From Desulfobulbus rhabdoformis (GTDB taxonomy: Bacteria; Desulfobacterota; Desulfobulbia; Desulfobulbales; Desulfobulbaceae): a stretch of 57,956 nucleotides of DNA. The DNA lies in assembly GCF_016919065.1 (NCBI RefSeq), contig NZ_JAFFQA010000033.1, positions 1 through 57,956 on the forward strand. The letters are read 5' to 3'. A model generated the notes under the pieces. The model worked only from the letters and a program-made list of their open reading frames with translations. It ran no database searches and had not been told where the DNA came from. This document shows, piece after piece, positions 35,901 through 45,163 of the stretch; within the stretch, counting starts at the first letter, position 1, and the number at the start of each line of letters is the position of its first letter. A program made the translations under genes and the position numbers.

Positions 35901-36274
35901 TGGTGGGGGTGTATACCGGTTTTGATGCCAACATGCCCATGGTTAAAGGGCGTTTTCGTGTCAGTGGTGCCCGGGGAGCTCTCCCTGTCTGGTGCGATAT
36001 TGCCCAGGGCATTCTCGATATGGAGCAGGTCGCTGATCGTATCGACCCGGTGGATCTGAAATTTAATGGTTTAGGTTTACAGTATCAAGCTCTTGGCCAG
36101 ATCTTTGTGCCGGTTGATCCGGGAGCAGGGGGGGCTGTGGTCTACGGTGCCCGTCTTTATAGGCAAAACACTCCTCCCCGACGACCATCCAGTCTGAGTT
36201 TTGGAGGCATTGACAGGACAGGAGCCTTTGAACCCGAACGGACGTTTATGCCCTTCTGGAAAAACAGGCAATGA
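32996..36274 (+). CDS. Bifunctional class A penicillin-binding protein with large insertion
   Basis: A 1092-residue PBP1-type enzyme: N-terminal helix (about 8-32), GT51 glycosyltransferase with Glu92 in ASEDDEYFEHFG and GGSTITQQTAKNLFK, then the transpeptidase with Ser494-X-X-Lys (STFK), Ser551-Glu-Asn and the KTGT motif at 936. The gap from SxN to KTG is 385 residues, against roughly 150-160 in typical PBP1A, so about 200-230 residues are inserted between about 570 and 780. Both activities look intact. It would polymerise and cross-link peptidoglycan in the periplasm. It is divergent from a lytic transglycosylase. The ATG at 32996 has no clear ribosome site but places MLKFFKY before the helix. 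Confidence 0.92.
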   Translation: MLKFFKYCFFTLFFCGLLAGILGGAGLYYLVVLQPCPEMEESAIAAILSRESPVYYRDGESKIGVLFEGIHRQYLSYNDIPQDFINALIASEDDEYFEHFGVDVPGILRAMLVNLRAGRVVQGGSTITQQTAKNLFKRESRSIKAKLKELLYALRLEHRYSKEKILEFYCNQFFVSGNGHGLGVAARYYFNKKPQDLSLLECAFIAGSLKRPNYYNPFLRKNRENAQEVRLRDEERINYVLGKMRKAGSISEESYSQVDLAELRFNKGRMSYARNTVMDLVSEGLETPFIVDALEENGISNISTSGAHIITSLDKQLQATTLQALRSQLSLLDMKLRGYDRDTVQKEYEALRYAGDDSLQEGKFVFGTIASIIRDPKQGEQVEVALKKGRVSGKISPEGMERLVSGYASYTRGARRAKATDRKKLLGQLQVGDRIYVSITKVNEDKTLTLDLEKYPKVQGAAYVLQEGAMRAMGGGVSNTDYNRATTAKRVMGSTFKPFIYTAALQLGWSSVDLIDNAPQAFSFMREEYNPKPAHRSPFEEVSISWAGVTSENVASVWLLYHLTDHLNQAELKELAAHVDMAPRRQSGELESYSHYQQRMRDDYGVLVTDKALDQAAYRAAIIALKPDLLFDGRIEECNRAEKLSLEDFNVLRAMVSRLKLFRQSPLQGPLLIDADSAFENPEAAVLSDNGRLVRDEAGQFIYTLRKELPPEWSVVDATTLSEYLISLAPGRYDDFWRGQVLLDGEISLLTLEEIEQQMGRERAKVAGELPYSFEVLSKIQEFRVLLGLQYMVQFAKACGIESNFMPVLSMALGSNVVSLSEVSRLYESLVTGNRYDAADAGTMAIAELDGHVDPDAASIIERIEAPDGRVVYERTPYPTRVVDPKSSAATSNILENVINYGTGRYALTHVKLTSTDEDRQKMLGKVRQHYPLLGKTGTANDYRNAAFLGYVPILSSDQSGLNLHSGYVVGVYTGFDANMPMVKGRFRVSGARGALPVWCDIAQGILDMEQVADRIDPVDLKFNGLGLQYQALGQIFVPVDPGAGGAVVYGARLYRQNTPPRRPSSLSFGGIDRTGAFEPERTFMPFWKNRQ

Positions 36275-36495
36275 GCCACGCTCTTTTTCCCTTTGCTGGC
36301 AGAAAGCATTTGTTCCCACCTTGCTTATTTGCTATGGTTGGGCCAAATATCACAAACAACGGAACTGGCGCACTGATGAATGCCCACGGATTCAGGTAGA
36401 TATTTTTCCAAAAGCTTGCCCAGTTGCGTACCGGGCAAACTGCGTACAGCCCATGCTTCCAGTTCAAATTAACAACCCATATACACCTGCCTATT

Positions 36496-38091
36496 ATGTC
36501 TGTTGAGAAGATTTCCCGAAGAAGCCTATTGATTGCTTCTTGTCTCTGTGGAGCCCTTGTCTCCGGCTGCGTAAACAGTGGCCGTTATGTTGATCCGTAT
36601 CAGGCACGCGCCGACCGGGAAGCTGCCATGGAACAGCGTTCGGTCAAGAGCAGTGGGGGGGATGTGCTCCTTGCAACCCTGACCTCGATCAATATGCGGA
36701 TTCATGCCTACAGGGAAAAATTGAAAAGTTGGCAGGAACTGGAGCGTGAAAGCGCGCCTGGTGGGCTCTCAACCCTGCAGCAAAACCAGGTCAACCAGTG
36801 CCAGGCCCAACTGCAGGATATCCTCCTGGAGTACACTGCTCTGCAGCAGCAACTCAAAGAGGAGACGCGGAGAGAAACGGCTAAAAGCCTGGCTGGCAAC
36901 TCTCTTTTACGACTGAATCAACAGGATATTGATTATCTCGAAGGCGATTGCAGCAAACTTTTGGCAAAGCTGCAGCAGTCTCCCCCCGCAGCTGCCACCG
37001 GCTCTGTTGATCCCCAAATTCAAGCAGCCTATACCGGGGAAGACTATGACCGTGTTATCACACTGTATAATCAGATGACCCGCACACCCGGGGTAACCCC
37101 TTCTTCCACGACCAGCCTGCAATACGGGCAGGCGCTGGTGAAAAATCATCAGCCAGCAGATGCCCTTCGAGTGCTCGGGCCTTTGCTGGAGGCTGTACGC
37201 CAGCAGCCTGGTCAGGAAGCTCTCCTGCTGCCTTTGATGCAGCTTGTAGCTGATCTTGATTTTACGCGCGGGGCTTATGACGATGCCCGGCGCAAATATG
37301 AAGAGGTCATTCGCCTCTCTATAGAGAAGGGAGCCCATCAGGATGAGTGGGCCGCTCTCCAGTTAGCTGCTCTGCAGCCGGGGGTGGTCCAAGCTGGCGA
37401 GTTAGGAGATTTTGCTCAGGTGCTAAAAAATTATCTGAGCTATGTGCCCCGGCGTGATGGCTTCAGCGTAAACGAGGCCGTCAATACATTTCGTCAGCAA
37501 CACCCCTACACCACTATGGCTCCCAATGTGGGGTATCTGAATAAAAGCGCCCGCGATCAGGCCAATGCCTGGTTGAATAAAAGCCTGAAGTCCCAGGATG
37601 TAGCCCCGCAGTCTCCCGCTGTGGCCGGCACCTCGACCTCCCAAAATATGCCCCAGCAGCAGACTCCCGCCACTGCTCAAACTGATGCAGGTACCGGGGG
37701 GCAAGCAACTTCGCCAAGTACTCCATTGAGTGCAGACCAGGCACTGCAGGCCGAGTTTGATAAGGGGGTGGCTCTGCTTGATGCCAAAGAATATGACCAA
37801 GCCATTGCTCAGCTGCAGCAACTCCAAGGCACCTCCCTTGCTCCTCAGGCCGAGGCCAAGATTGCCGAGGCCTCTAAAAGGGCGGGACAGGCCCTCCGGC
37901 AGAAGGCCGCCGAACTTTTTGTTCGGGCCAACAGTAGCCGTGATACAGATGAAAAACGCAAAATGCTCCTCGGTTCAAGAGATCTGTTGCAGAGCATTCT
38001 CAGCAAGTATCCCCATTCTGGTCTTGAAGAGAAGGTCCAGCGCAACCTTGCACGTATCAATGCAGATTTAAGCGCCATTGAGCCGTATTGA
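36496..38091 (+). CDS. TPR-like outer-membrane lipoprotein, function unknown
   Basis: A 531-residue lipoprotein. The signal peptide ends in the lipobox LVSGC (near residue 25, CVNSGRYVDP). A coiled-coil-like stretch (about 60-150, repeated LQQQLKEETRRE-type heptads) and helical repeats reminiscent of TPR (about 190-370) precede a Gln/Thr/Pro-rich linker and a second helical repeat region (about 420-520). It is probably a scaffold at the cell envelope next to the PBP gene. ATG at 36496 is chosen because it leads straight into the signal peptide; the frame is open further upstream. No family was recognised. Confidence 0.78.
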   Translation: MSVEKISRRSLLIASCLCGALVSGCVNSGRYVDPYQARADREAAMEQRSVKSSGGDVLLATLTSINMRIHAYREKLKSWQELERESAPGGLSTLQQNQVNQCQAQLQDILLEYTALQQQLKEETRRETAKSLAGNSLLRLNQQDIDYLEGDCSKLLAKLQQSPPAAATGSVDPQIQAAYTGEDYDRVITLYNQMTRTPGVTPSSTTSLQYGQALVKNHQPADALRVLGPLLEAVRQQPGQEALLLPLMQLVADLDFTRGAYDDARRKYEEVIRLSIEKGAHQDEWAALQLAALQPGVVQAGELGDFAQVLKNYLSYVPRRDGFSVNEAVNTFRQQHPYTTMAPNVGYLNKSARDQANAWLNKSLKSQDVAPQSPAVAGTSTSQNMPQQQTPATAQTDAGTGGQATSPSTPLSADQALQAEFDKGVALLDAKEYDQAIAQLQQLQGTSLAPQAEAKIAEASKRAGQALRQKAAELFVRANSSRDTDEKRKMLLGSRDLLQSILSKYPHSGLEEKVQRNLARINADLSAIEPY

Positions 38092-38421
38092 GCCGTTACA
38101 CCCGGTGTGTACGGTAATGATGGCCGCTGATTTTTTAGGGTGTGCAGGACACTTTTCTGTGGCCGTTTAAGCTTTAACCTCATCCGCAGAAAAAAAGTTT
38201 GAGTCAATACAGCCCTTCCTGCCTTCGGCGGAGGGGCTTTATTGCTTGTTTTCCCAAGGGCTGCAGGCCATGATCGTGCCCTCACTGGATTTGAGATGGG
38301 AGGAGGGGAAGCTGCAAGAAATTTTTCTCGTCGTTGACAAAGCTACCCTTCTCGCTTACTTCTGTCGCTGTCTTCTACCTTTGTATTGACCGCCCCTATC
38401 AAAAGTTCAAGGGAGGAACCT
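38092..38421. other. Intergenic region with hairpin
   Basis: About 330 bases. A UUCG-capped hairpin at about 38211-38238 (AGCCCTTCCTGCC / GGCGGAGGGGCT) followed by TTTATTG looks like a terminator for the TPR lipoprotein gene, though it starts 120 nt after its stop. Nothing else was seen before the next ribosome site GGAGG. Confidence 0.5.
38211..38243 (+). terminator. UUCG-loop hairpin, likely terminator
   Basis: A GC-rich stem of about 12 bp with one bulge and a CTTCGG tetraloop, followed by TTT. Confidence 0.6.
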
Positions 38422-39021
38422 ATGGCCTCTATAACGGAAAAGAACTTCACTCTAGATGGTTGCTCTATTCATGCACTGGAGGCTGGACCTCTGGACGGGC
38501 CAACAGTTATTCTCCTCCATGGGATGAAGTTTCAGGCCCAGACCTGGTGGGAGCTGGGCACCCTCGACGCCCTAGCTGGGTCAGGGATGCACGTTCTGGC
38601 CATTGACATGCCGGGTTTTGGACAAAGTCCTGAGCATGCAATGCCCCCTGGTGAGGTGCTGACGCAGTTGATGAAAAAATGTGAACTTGAGCAGGTGATC
38701 CTGGTGGGGCCTTCCATGGGCGGGCGCATTGCCCTTGAATTTGCCATAGCCCATCCCGATTCGATCAAAGCCCTGGTTGTGGTCGGCCCAGTGGGGGTAG
38801 AGGAAAACCGGGCCGGACTCTCTCGGATTACCGCTCCGGTCCTTGTCATCTGGGGCGAGGAAGACCAGGTCTCTCCCATTGCTCACAGCGAGACTTTGCT
38901 GAATGAGCTTGCAGATGCAAGACGAGAAATCTATCCGCAGGCACCGCACCCCTGTTATCTGGAACAACCGGATCGGTGGCATGCAAGTTTGAAGAAATTT
39001 TTAACCGATTCGATAAAGTAA
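38422..39021 (+). CDS. Alpha/beta hydrolase, ABHD14-like
   Basis: A 199-residue alpha/beta hydrolase with a minimal core and no cap domain. The nucleophile elbow GPSMGGR, an acid in WGEEDQVSP and His in PHPCYLEQPDRWHASL complete a Ser-Asp-His triad. The C-terminal HPCYL-x-x-P-x-x-WH pattern and the LLHGMKFQAQTWWELGTL segment resemble animal ABHD14 proteins, from memory. The natural substrate is unknown. GGAGGAA lies about 7 nt before the ATG at 38422. It is 18 nt before the topoisomerase gene, so probably co-transcribed with it. Confidence 0.87.
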   Translation: MASITEKNFTLDGCSIHALEAGPLDGPTVILLHGMKFQAQTWWELGTLDALAGSGMHVLAIDMPGFGQSPEHAMPPGEVLTQLMKKCELEQVILVGPSMGGRIALEFAIAHPDSIKALVVVGPVGVEENRAGLSRITAPVLVIWGEEDQVSPIAHSETLLNELADARREIYPQAPHPCYLEQPDRWHASLKKFLTDSIK

Positions 39022-39039
39022 GGCCAAACCATCCACTCT

Positions 39040-41499
39040 ATGGGAAAAACACTGATTATTGCCGAGAAGCCAAGCGTTGCCGCTGATATCGTCAAGGCAC
39101 TTCCCGGTACATTTAAAAACGTCAAAACGCACTACGAAAGCGAGGCCTATGTCATTTCCTATGCCATTGGCCATCTGGTTTCCATCGCCTATCCGGAAGA
39201 GATTAATCCAGCCTTTCAAAAGTGGACCCTGGACAATCTGCCGATTTTGCCCGAGGAGTTTCCTCTGGCAGTGCTGCCCAATACCAAAACCCAGTTTAAT
39301 GCATTGAGTAAACTCATTCGCCGCCGTGATGTGGATGTTATCGTCAATGGTTGCGATGCCGGGCGCGAGGGGGAGTTGATCTTTAAATATATCCTCAAGC
39401 AGGCGTACACCCGTAGTGTGGATGGGAAACAGATCAAGCGGTTATGGCTTCAATCCATGACCCTTGACGCCATTCGCGAGGGACTTGAACGGCTCAAGGA
39501 CAACGAGGAAATGCTGCCCCTTGAGGACACGGCTCTCTGCCGCTCTGAGGCCGACTGGCTCATTGGCATCAATGCTACCCGGGCACTGACCTGTTACAAT
39601 TCCCGTTTTGGCGGTTTTAAAAAGACCCCCTGTGGCCGGGTGCAGACGCCAACACTCTCCATGCTGGTGAAGAGGGAATCCGAACGACGGGAGTTTGTCC
39701 CCACCACGTATTGGGAGCTGCACGCCCAGTTTACCTGCGGTGCTGTGCACTATCAGGGAGTATGGATCGACCCTGGTTTTAAGAAGGATGAAACCCAACC
39801 CCACGGTCGGCGCAACCGTCTCTGGGAAAAAGACAAGGCCACAGAGATTCTCACGCGTTGCAGCGGCAAAGCGGCCACCGTTGAAGAGAAAAGCAAAAAG
39901 TCAACCAAAGGGGCGCCGCCTCTCTACGATCTGACCCTGTTGCAACGTGAGGCCAACAGCCGTTTTGGCTTTTCAGCAAAAAATACGCTGGCCCTGGCTC
40001 AGGCGCTCTATGAACGGCATAAGCTCATTACCTACCCCCGGACCGACAGCCGCTGCCTGCCCGAGGATTATCTGCCCACCGTGGAAAAGGTGGTCCGGCA
40101 GCAACAACAGTGGCAGTACGGGCAGTTTGCTCGCGAGGCCCTGGAAAAGAAATATCTAAAAAAAGACAAACGCATCTTCAATAACAAGAAGATCTCTGAT
40201 CACTTTGCCATCATTCCCACCCCAGGGCTTCCCTCGACCTTGAGTGAACCGGAGATGAAGGTCTACCAGATGATTGTCCAGCGTTTTCTTGCGGTCTTTT
40301 TTCCGCCGGCAGTCTATCACAACACTACCCGCCATTCGCTTGTTGAAGGGGAAACCTTTCTTACCGAAGGCAAGATACTCGTTGAGCCCGGTTGGCGGGC
40401 AATCTATGGGGCGTCATCCGATGGTGACAAGGAGTTGGCAGCCCTGCCGCCAAAGACACCGGTAGAGTGCAGCGAGATCGAGCAGCAGGAACATCAGACC
40501 AAACCGCCGCCCCGTTTTTCCGAGGCAACCCTGCTCTCTGCCATGGAGAACTCGGGCAAGCTGGTGGAGGATGAGGAACTGGCAGAGGCGATGAAAGAAC
40601 GCGGGCTGGGGACACCGGCCACGCGAGCGGCTATCATCGAGAAGCTCCTCAATGAAAAATATATTGTCCGCGAGCAGCGTGAGCTTGTCCCCACCGGGAA
40701 GGCCTTTGAACTTTTAAGCCTTTTGATGGCACGCAAGATAGACGTGCTTGCCTCGCCCGAGTTGACCGGTGAATGGGAATATAAACTCAATCAGATCATT
40801 TCCGGCTCTATGACCCGAACTCAGTTTATGAACGAGATTCGCGAGATGACCGGGAGCATTGTGGAGAAAGTCAAGGCCGGTGGAGAGGAAGATCGCTGTG
40901 AGGCCCCGTTCTCGCCGGTTGATGGTGTTCGTTTCTATGAGACGGCAACCGCCTTTGAATCCGAAGATAAAAAGATTATGATTCGGAAAGTCCTGGGCGG
41001 CCGTATTATGGAAAACGATGAGGTCGTTGCTCTGATTCAGGGCAAGACCCTGGGGCCTTTTAGTGATTTTCGCTCCAAGAAGGGGAAACCCTTCTCCGCT
41101 TCCGTGCACCTGGCCAATTCCAAGATTGAGTTTCTCTTTGCCGATTCAACCGAAGAACTTGATCTGAATGCTGTTCGTGCCCAGGAACCTTTGGGGCTTT
41201 CTCCGGTGGACCAGACCAAGGTTTTTGAGACTCCTGCTGGGTATCTTTCTGATTCCGCCCTTGAAGGGGACAAGAAAAAGGGACTGCGCATTTCCAAGAT
41301 GATCCTTGGCAGACGCCTTGATCCCGATCATATCAGCCAGCTGCTGAACCAGGGGAAAACCGAGCTGATCACCGGTTTTATTTCCAAGAAGAAAAAGCCC
41401 TTTGATGCCTTTTTGCTCCTTGATAACAAGGGCAAGCTGAGCTTTGAATTTCCTCCCCGCAAGAAAAAGGGACCGGCCAAGGCTGCAGAGAAGAAATAA
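39040..41499 (+). CDS. topB: DNA topoisomerase III (type IA)
   Basis: An 819-residue type IA topoisomerase. The TOPRIM domain starts at LIIAEKPSVAADIVKAL and has the acidic triad region DAGREGELIFKYIL. The active-site tyrosine is Tyr332 in ITYPRTDSR. The C-terminal part shows two short repeats (about residues 635-790, each around KKIMIRKVLGG / KGLRISKMILGR and GKTLGPFSDFRSKKGKPFSA / GKTELITGFISKKKKPF) and a lysine-rich tail. It decatenates and relaxes negatively supercoiled DNA. It has no zinc fingers of the TopA type. Confidence 0.95.
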   Translation: MGKTLIIAEKPSVAADIVKALPGTFKNVKTHYESEAYVISYAIGHLVSIAYPEEINPAFQKWTLDNLPILPEEFPLAVLPNTKTQFNALSKLIRRRDVDVIVNGCDAGREGELIFKYILKQAYTRSVDGKQIKRLWLQSMTLDAIREGLERLKDNEEMLPLEDTALCRSEADWLIGINATRALTCYNSRFGGFKKTPCGRVQTPTLSMLVKRESERREFVPTTYWELHAQFTCGAVHYQGVWIDPGFKKDETQPHGRRNRLWEKDKATEILTRCSGKAATVEEKSKKSTKGAPPLYDLTLLQREANSRFGFSAKNTLALAQALYERHKLITYPRTDSRCLPEDYLPTVEKVVRQQQQWQYGQFAREALEKKYLKKDKRIFNNKKISDHFAIIPTPGLPSTLSEPEMKVYQMIVQRFLAVFFPPAVYHNTTRHSLVEGETFLTEGKILVEPGWRAIYGASSDGDKELAALPPKTPVECSEIEQQEHQTKPPPRFSEATLLSAMENSGKLVEDEELAEAMKERGLGTPATRAAIIEKLLNEKYIVREQRELVPTGKAFELLSLLMARKIDVLASPELTGEWEYKLNQIISGSMTRTQFMNEIREMTGSIVEKVKAGGEEDRCEAPFSPVDGVRFYETATAFESEDKKIMIRKVLGGRIMENDEVVALIQGKTLGPFSDFRSKKGKPFSASVHLANSKIEFLFADSTEELDLNAVRAQEPLGLSPVDQTKVFETPAGYLSDSALEGDKKKGLRISKMILGRRLDPDHISQLLNQGKTELITGFISKKKKPFDAFLLLDNKGKLSFEFPPRKKKGPAKAAEKK

Positions 41500-41576
41500 T
41501 TAAGCGCACTTTAGGGCCGTTGATTCAGGTCGGTGCGATGACCATGATAGAGAGCTATCACTAACCAACAGGAAGT

Positions 41577-41969
41577 ATGAGAAAGTTAAAAAAAGAATAC
41601 AGTCAGTACGAAGGTCGGGAACTGGCCGCCGCATGCGCCCGCATTGCCCTTGATACCAAGGCAGAAGATCTGAGCGTGCTTGATGTGCGTGGTCTGGCCT
41701 CGTTTACTGATTTTTTTGTGATCATGAGTGGTCGCTCCACCCGCCACGTGCAGGGACTTGCCGAAGCTATCGAATCCGAGCTCAGTGCCAAGCGCATCAA
41801 TAGTAAAAATTCCGAAGGATTGCGTGACGGCATGTGGGTTCTGCTCGACTTTGGTGATGTGGTTGTGCATATCTTCTATCATGAACAACGTAGCTTCTAT
41901 GATCTTGAAGGGTTGTGGCATGATGCCCCCCGTCTTGAGGTGGACCAGCTGCTAGGCGATACCGAATAA
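41577..41969 (+). CDS. rsfS: Ribosomal silencing factor RsfS
   Basis: A 130-residue RsfS/DUF143 protein. Family stretches are LDVRGLASFTDFFVIMSGRSTRHVQGLAEAIE, GLRDGMWVLLDFGDVVVHIFYHEQRSFYDLEGLW. It binds ribosomal protein L14 and blocks 30S/50S joining in starvation. It sits immediately before gpmI, a pairing seen in other Desulfobacterota as far as I recall. AGGAAG is only 2-3 nt before the ATG; the start is otherwise well supported by the family. Confidence 0.93.
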   Translation: MRKLKKEYSQYEGRELAAACARIALDTKAEDLSVLDVRGLASFTDFFVIMSGRSTRHVQGLAEAIESELSAKRINSKNSEGLRDGMWVLLDFGDVVVHIFYHEQRSFYDLEGLWHDAPRLEVDQLLGDTE

Positions 41970-42049
41970 GGTACACCTTATCTTGTGATGCTTTTACTAT
42001 AGGGGGGCTGGCTGCCTAGTGTCTGCAGGAGACCCCCGGGAGACCTGTG

Positions 42050-43609
42050 ATGTCTGCTCCAGTACCAGTTATTCTTGCTATTTTAGATGGGTGGGGACTT
42101 GCCGAGCCCTCGCAAACCAATGCTGTTTCCGTGGCCAATACACCGAACATGGACCGGCTGATGCAACATTGCCCCATGACTTCCCTGGTGGCGCATAACG
42201 GCCTGGTTGGTCTACCCAAAGGCCAAATGGGCAATTCCGAGGTCGGGCATCTCAACATCGGTGCCGGGCGTATTGTCTACCAGGACTATACCCGCATCAA
42301 CAAGGCGGTTGATGAAGGGGAGTTTGCGACTAATCCGGTTTTTGCCCAACTCATGGACCAGGTGAAAGAGACGGGCTCAAAGCTGCATCTCTGCGGTCTG
42401 GTCTCAGATGGTGGTGTCCATAGTCACCTGAACCACCTGATCGCCTTAATTGAATTGGCGCACGCTCGTGGAGTCGAGGTCCTGATCCACTGTTTCATGG
42501 ATGGTCGCGATACGCCTCCCCACAGTGGGCAAGGGTATCTGCAGGACCTGGAAAAAGCCCTGAAGCGCATTGGCGGTGGGGCTATTGCCACGGTCTCCGG
42601 ACGCTACTACGCCATGGATCGGGACAAACGTTGGGATCGGGTCAAAATCGCCTGGGATGCCATGGTGCATGCTCAGGGCAAGACTGCCACCAATGCTTTA
42701 GAGCTTGTGCAGGCCTCCTATGACCAGGATGTCACCGATGAGTTCATCGTGCCCACCGTTGTCGTCGGTGAGGATGGACACCCCCTGGGACCGATCCAGG
42801 ATGGTGATGGTGTTCTCTTTTTTAACTTTCGTGCCGATCGGGTGCGTGAGTTGTGTCACGCCTTTGGCGACCAAAATTTTGACGGATTTGATCCGGGGAG
42901 TCGTCCACAGCTCAGCTCACTTGTGACCATGACCGAGTACGAGGCCGATTTTACCTTTCCCATCGCCTTTCCACCGGTAACCTTGACGCATATTCTAGGC
43001 GAAGAGGTCAGCCTCAATGGACGCCGTCAGTTACGTATCGCTGAAACCGAGAAGTATGCCCATGTGACCTATTTTTTCAACGGCGGCAATGAGGTTCCCT
43101 TTTCAGGAGAAGAGCGCATTTTAATTAACTCACCGCGGGAGGTGGCGACCTATGATCAGAAGCCACAGATGAGCGCGGTCGAGGTCACCGACACCCTGCT
43201 TGCAACCCTGGAAAAGGGGGAGGCGGAAGGAAAACCTTTTGATCTGGTTATCCTCAACTTTGCTAATGGAGATATGGTCGGGCATTCCGGTGTTATGGAG
43301 GCGGCGGTCGCTGCCTGCGAAACCGTTGATACCTGTATCGGTCGTATTGAAGCGTTTGTCGCTGCCCGTGATGGGGTTTTGCTGATTACTGCAGATCATG
43401 GCAATGCCGAGCAAATGCTGGATCCGGTGAACGGCGGGCCCTATACCGCCCACACCTTGAATCCGGTTCCCTTTATTGTGGTCGGTGAACAGTTCAAGGG
43501 GCGCAAACTGCGCGGTGGTGGAGCACTCAAGGATATCGCGCCCACCATCCTTGGCCTGATGGAACTGCCTGTCCCTCAGGAGATGGAAGGGGAGAGTCTG
43601 CTCGAGTAA
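42050..43609 (+). CDS. gpmI: Phosphoglycerate mutase, cofactor-independent
   Basis: A 519-residue alkaline-phosphatase-superfamily enzyme of glycolysis that interconverts 3- and 2-phosphoglycerate with Mn2+. Metal ligands are in LAILDGWG and TADHGNAEQ; the phosphoserine is Ser63 in GQMGNSEVGHLNIGAG. Ordinary in length. The ATG at 42050 with GGGAG about 8 nt upstream is preferred to the overlapping GTG at 42047. Confidence 0.97.
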   Translation: MSAPVPVILAILDGWGLAEPSQTNAVSVANTPNMDRLMQHCPMTSLVAHNGLVGLPKGQMGNSEVGHLNIGAGRIVYQDYTRINKAVDEGEFATNPVFAQLMDQVKETGSKLHLCGLVSDGGVHSHLNHLIALIELAHARGVEVLIHCFMDGRDTPPHSGQGYLQDLEKALKRIGGGAIATVSGRYYAMDRDKRWDRVKIAWDAMVHAQGKTATNALELVQASYDQDVTDEFIVPTVVVGEDGHPLGPIQDGDGVLFFNFRADRVRELCHAFGDQNFDGFDPGSRPQLSSLVTMTEYEADFTFPIAFPPVTLTHILGEEVSLNGRRQLRIAETEKYAHVTYFFNGGNEVPFSGEERILINSPREVATYDQKPQMSAVEVTDTLLATLEKGEAEGKPFDLVILNFANGDMVGHSGVMEAAVAACETVDTCIGRIEAFVAARDGVLLITADHGNAEQMLDPVNGGPYTAHTLNPVPFIVVGEQFKGRKLRGGGALKDIAPTILGLMELPVPQEMEGESLLE

Positions 43610-43739
43610 AGGCACGGACATCGCAGACCATTAGAGGTGCCAGAAGAGGGGGAACGCCTCGGATCTGATGAAGATTCCAACGTTAAAAGCACCAGGCGTG
43701 CAGACCCTGTTTGATTCAGTCTGAACAAGGAAGAGAACC

Positions 43740-45134
43740 ATGCAATATATCAGTACACGGGGTGGGATTGAACCGCTGAAATTTCAGGACGCAGTTATGA
43801 TGGGACTGGCCCGTGACGGAGGACTGTTGCTGCCACAAACGCTGCCCACCATCAGTCCTGAGAAACTGGAGAGCTGGCGGAATCTGCCATACCAGTATCT
43901 CGCCCGCGAGGTTCTTTCGCTTTTTATCGATGATATTCCCGCTCTTGACCTTGAAGCCCTGGTGGAAAAGGCCTACAGCTCTTTCAGTCATCCCCAGGTC
44001 ACCCCGGTCACCAAGCAGGGGGATGTTTATATTCTGGAACTCTTTCATGGGCCGACACTGGCCTTTAAAGATGTGGCACTCCAGCTGCTGGGAAATATCT
44101 TTGAGTATGTGCTTGAGCGCCGTGGCGGTTACATGAATATCCTGGGGGCAACCTCAGGCGACACCGGCAGTGCCGCCATTGCCGGGGTGCGGGGCAAAAA
44201 GAATATCAATATCTTTATTCTTCATCCCCACGGTCGTACCAGCCCCATTCAGGCGCTGCAGATGACCACGGTCCTTGACTCCAATGTCTTTAATATAGCG
44301 GTTCGAGGCACCTTTGACGATGCCCAGTCAACGGTCAAGTCCATCTTCAATGACCTGGAATTTCGTGACAGCTATCAACTCGGGGCGGTCAACTCCATCA
44401 ACTGGGCCCGGGTATTGGCCCAGGTGGTCTATTATATCTATGCCTACCTCAAGCTGCGCAAGCAGGGACATGCAAGCGTCGATTTTTCGGTCCCCACGGG
44501 GAATTTCGGCGATATCTTCGCAGGCTATGTCGCACGCCAGCTCCTCCCCAAAGGCTGTATCAACACCCTGATCCTGGCAACCAACGCCAATGATATCCTC
44601 ACCCGTTTTGTCAACCAGGGAGATTACTCCCGCGGGCAGGTTCAGGTGACCAGCAGTCCCTCCATGGATATCCAGATAGCCTCCAACTTTGAGCGCTACC
44701 TCTACTATCTGCGTGGAGAAAACGGTGCAGCAGTCAAAGCGGATATGGACGGTTTTGCCGCCACGGGAAAACTTGATCTCACAGGGCTTCGTGAACAGGT
44801 CTCCTCCGATTTTCGTTCGCTCTCTGTTTCCGAGGAAGAAACCATTGCCACCATCGGTAGTTTTCATAAAGACTATGGGTATCTGCTCGATCCCCACACC
44901 GCAGTTGGTGTCAAGGCCGCCCTGGAGTTGCGGGATGCTTCACGGCCCGTTGTTTGCCTGGCAACCGCCCATCCGGCAAAGTTCGGTGCCGCCGTGACCC
45001 AGGCTATTGGTCAGGAACCTCCGCTGCCACCAGCCCTTGCGGATCTTGAGAGTCGGGAAAGTCGCTGTACGGTCTTGGACGCCGATGAAAAGGTGATCAA
45101 AGACTTTGTGGCTCAAAACGCCCTGCGCGCTTAA
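43740..45134 (+). CDS. thrC: Threonine synthase
   Basis: A 464-residue fold-type II PLP enzyme, class of the longer ThrC. The PLP lysine is Lys110 in GPTLAFKDVALQ, and LGATSGDTGSAAI is the phosphate loop. It converts O-phosphohomoserine to threonine. AAGGAAG lies before the ATG. It is about 130 bases after gpmI with no terminator seen, so co-transcription is possible. Confidence 0.96.
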   Translation: MQYISTRGGIEPLKFQDAVMMGLARDGGLLLPQTLPTISPEKLESWRNLPYQYLAREVLSLFIDDIPALDLEALVEKAYSSFSHPQVTPVTKQGDVYILELFHGPTLAFKDVALQLLGNIFEYVLERRGGYMNILGATSGDTGSAAIAGVRGKKNINIFILHPHGRTSPIQALQMTTVLDSNVFNIAVRGTFDDAQSTVKSIFNDLEFRDSYQLGAVNSINWARVLAQVVYYIYAYLKLRKQGHASVDFSVPTGNFGDIFAGYVARQLLPKGCINTLILATNANDILTRFVNQGDYSRGQVQVTSSPSMDIQIASNFERYLYYLRGENGAAVKADMDGFAATGKLDLTGLREQVSSDFRSLSVSEEETIATIGSFHKDYGYLLDPHTAVGVKAALELRDASRPVVCLATAHPAKFGAAVTQAIGQEPPLPPALADLESRESRCTVLDADEKVIKDFVAQNALRA

Positions 45135-45163
45135 ATCCCTATTTTGGTTCTAACGAGTTGAGC

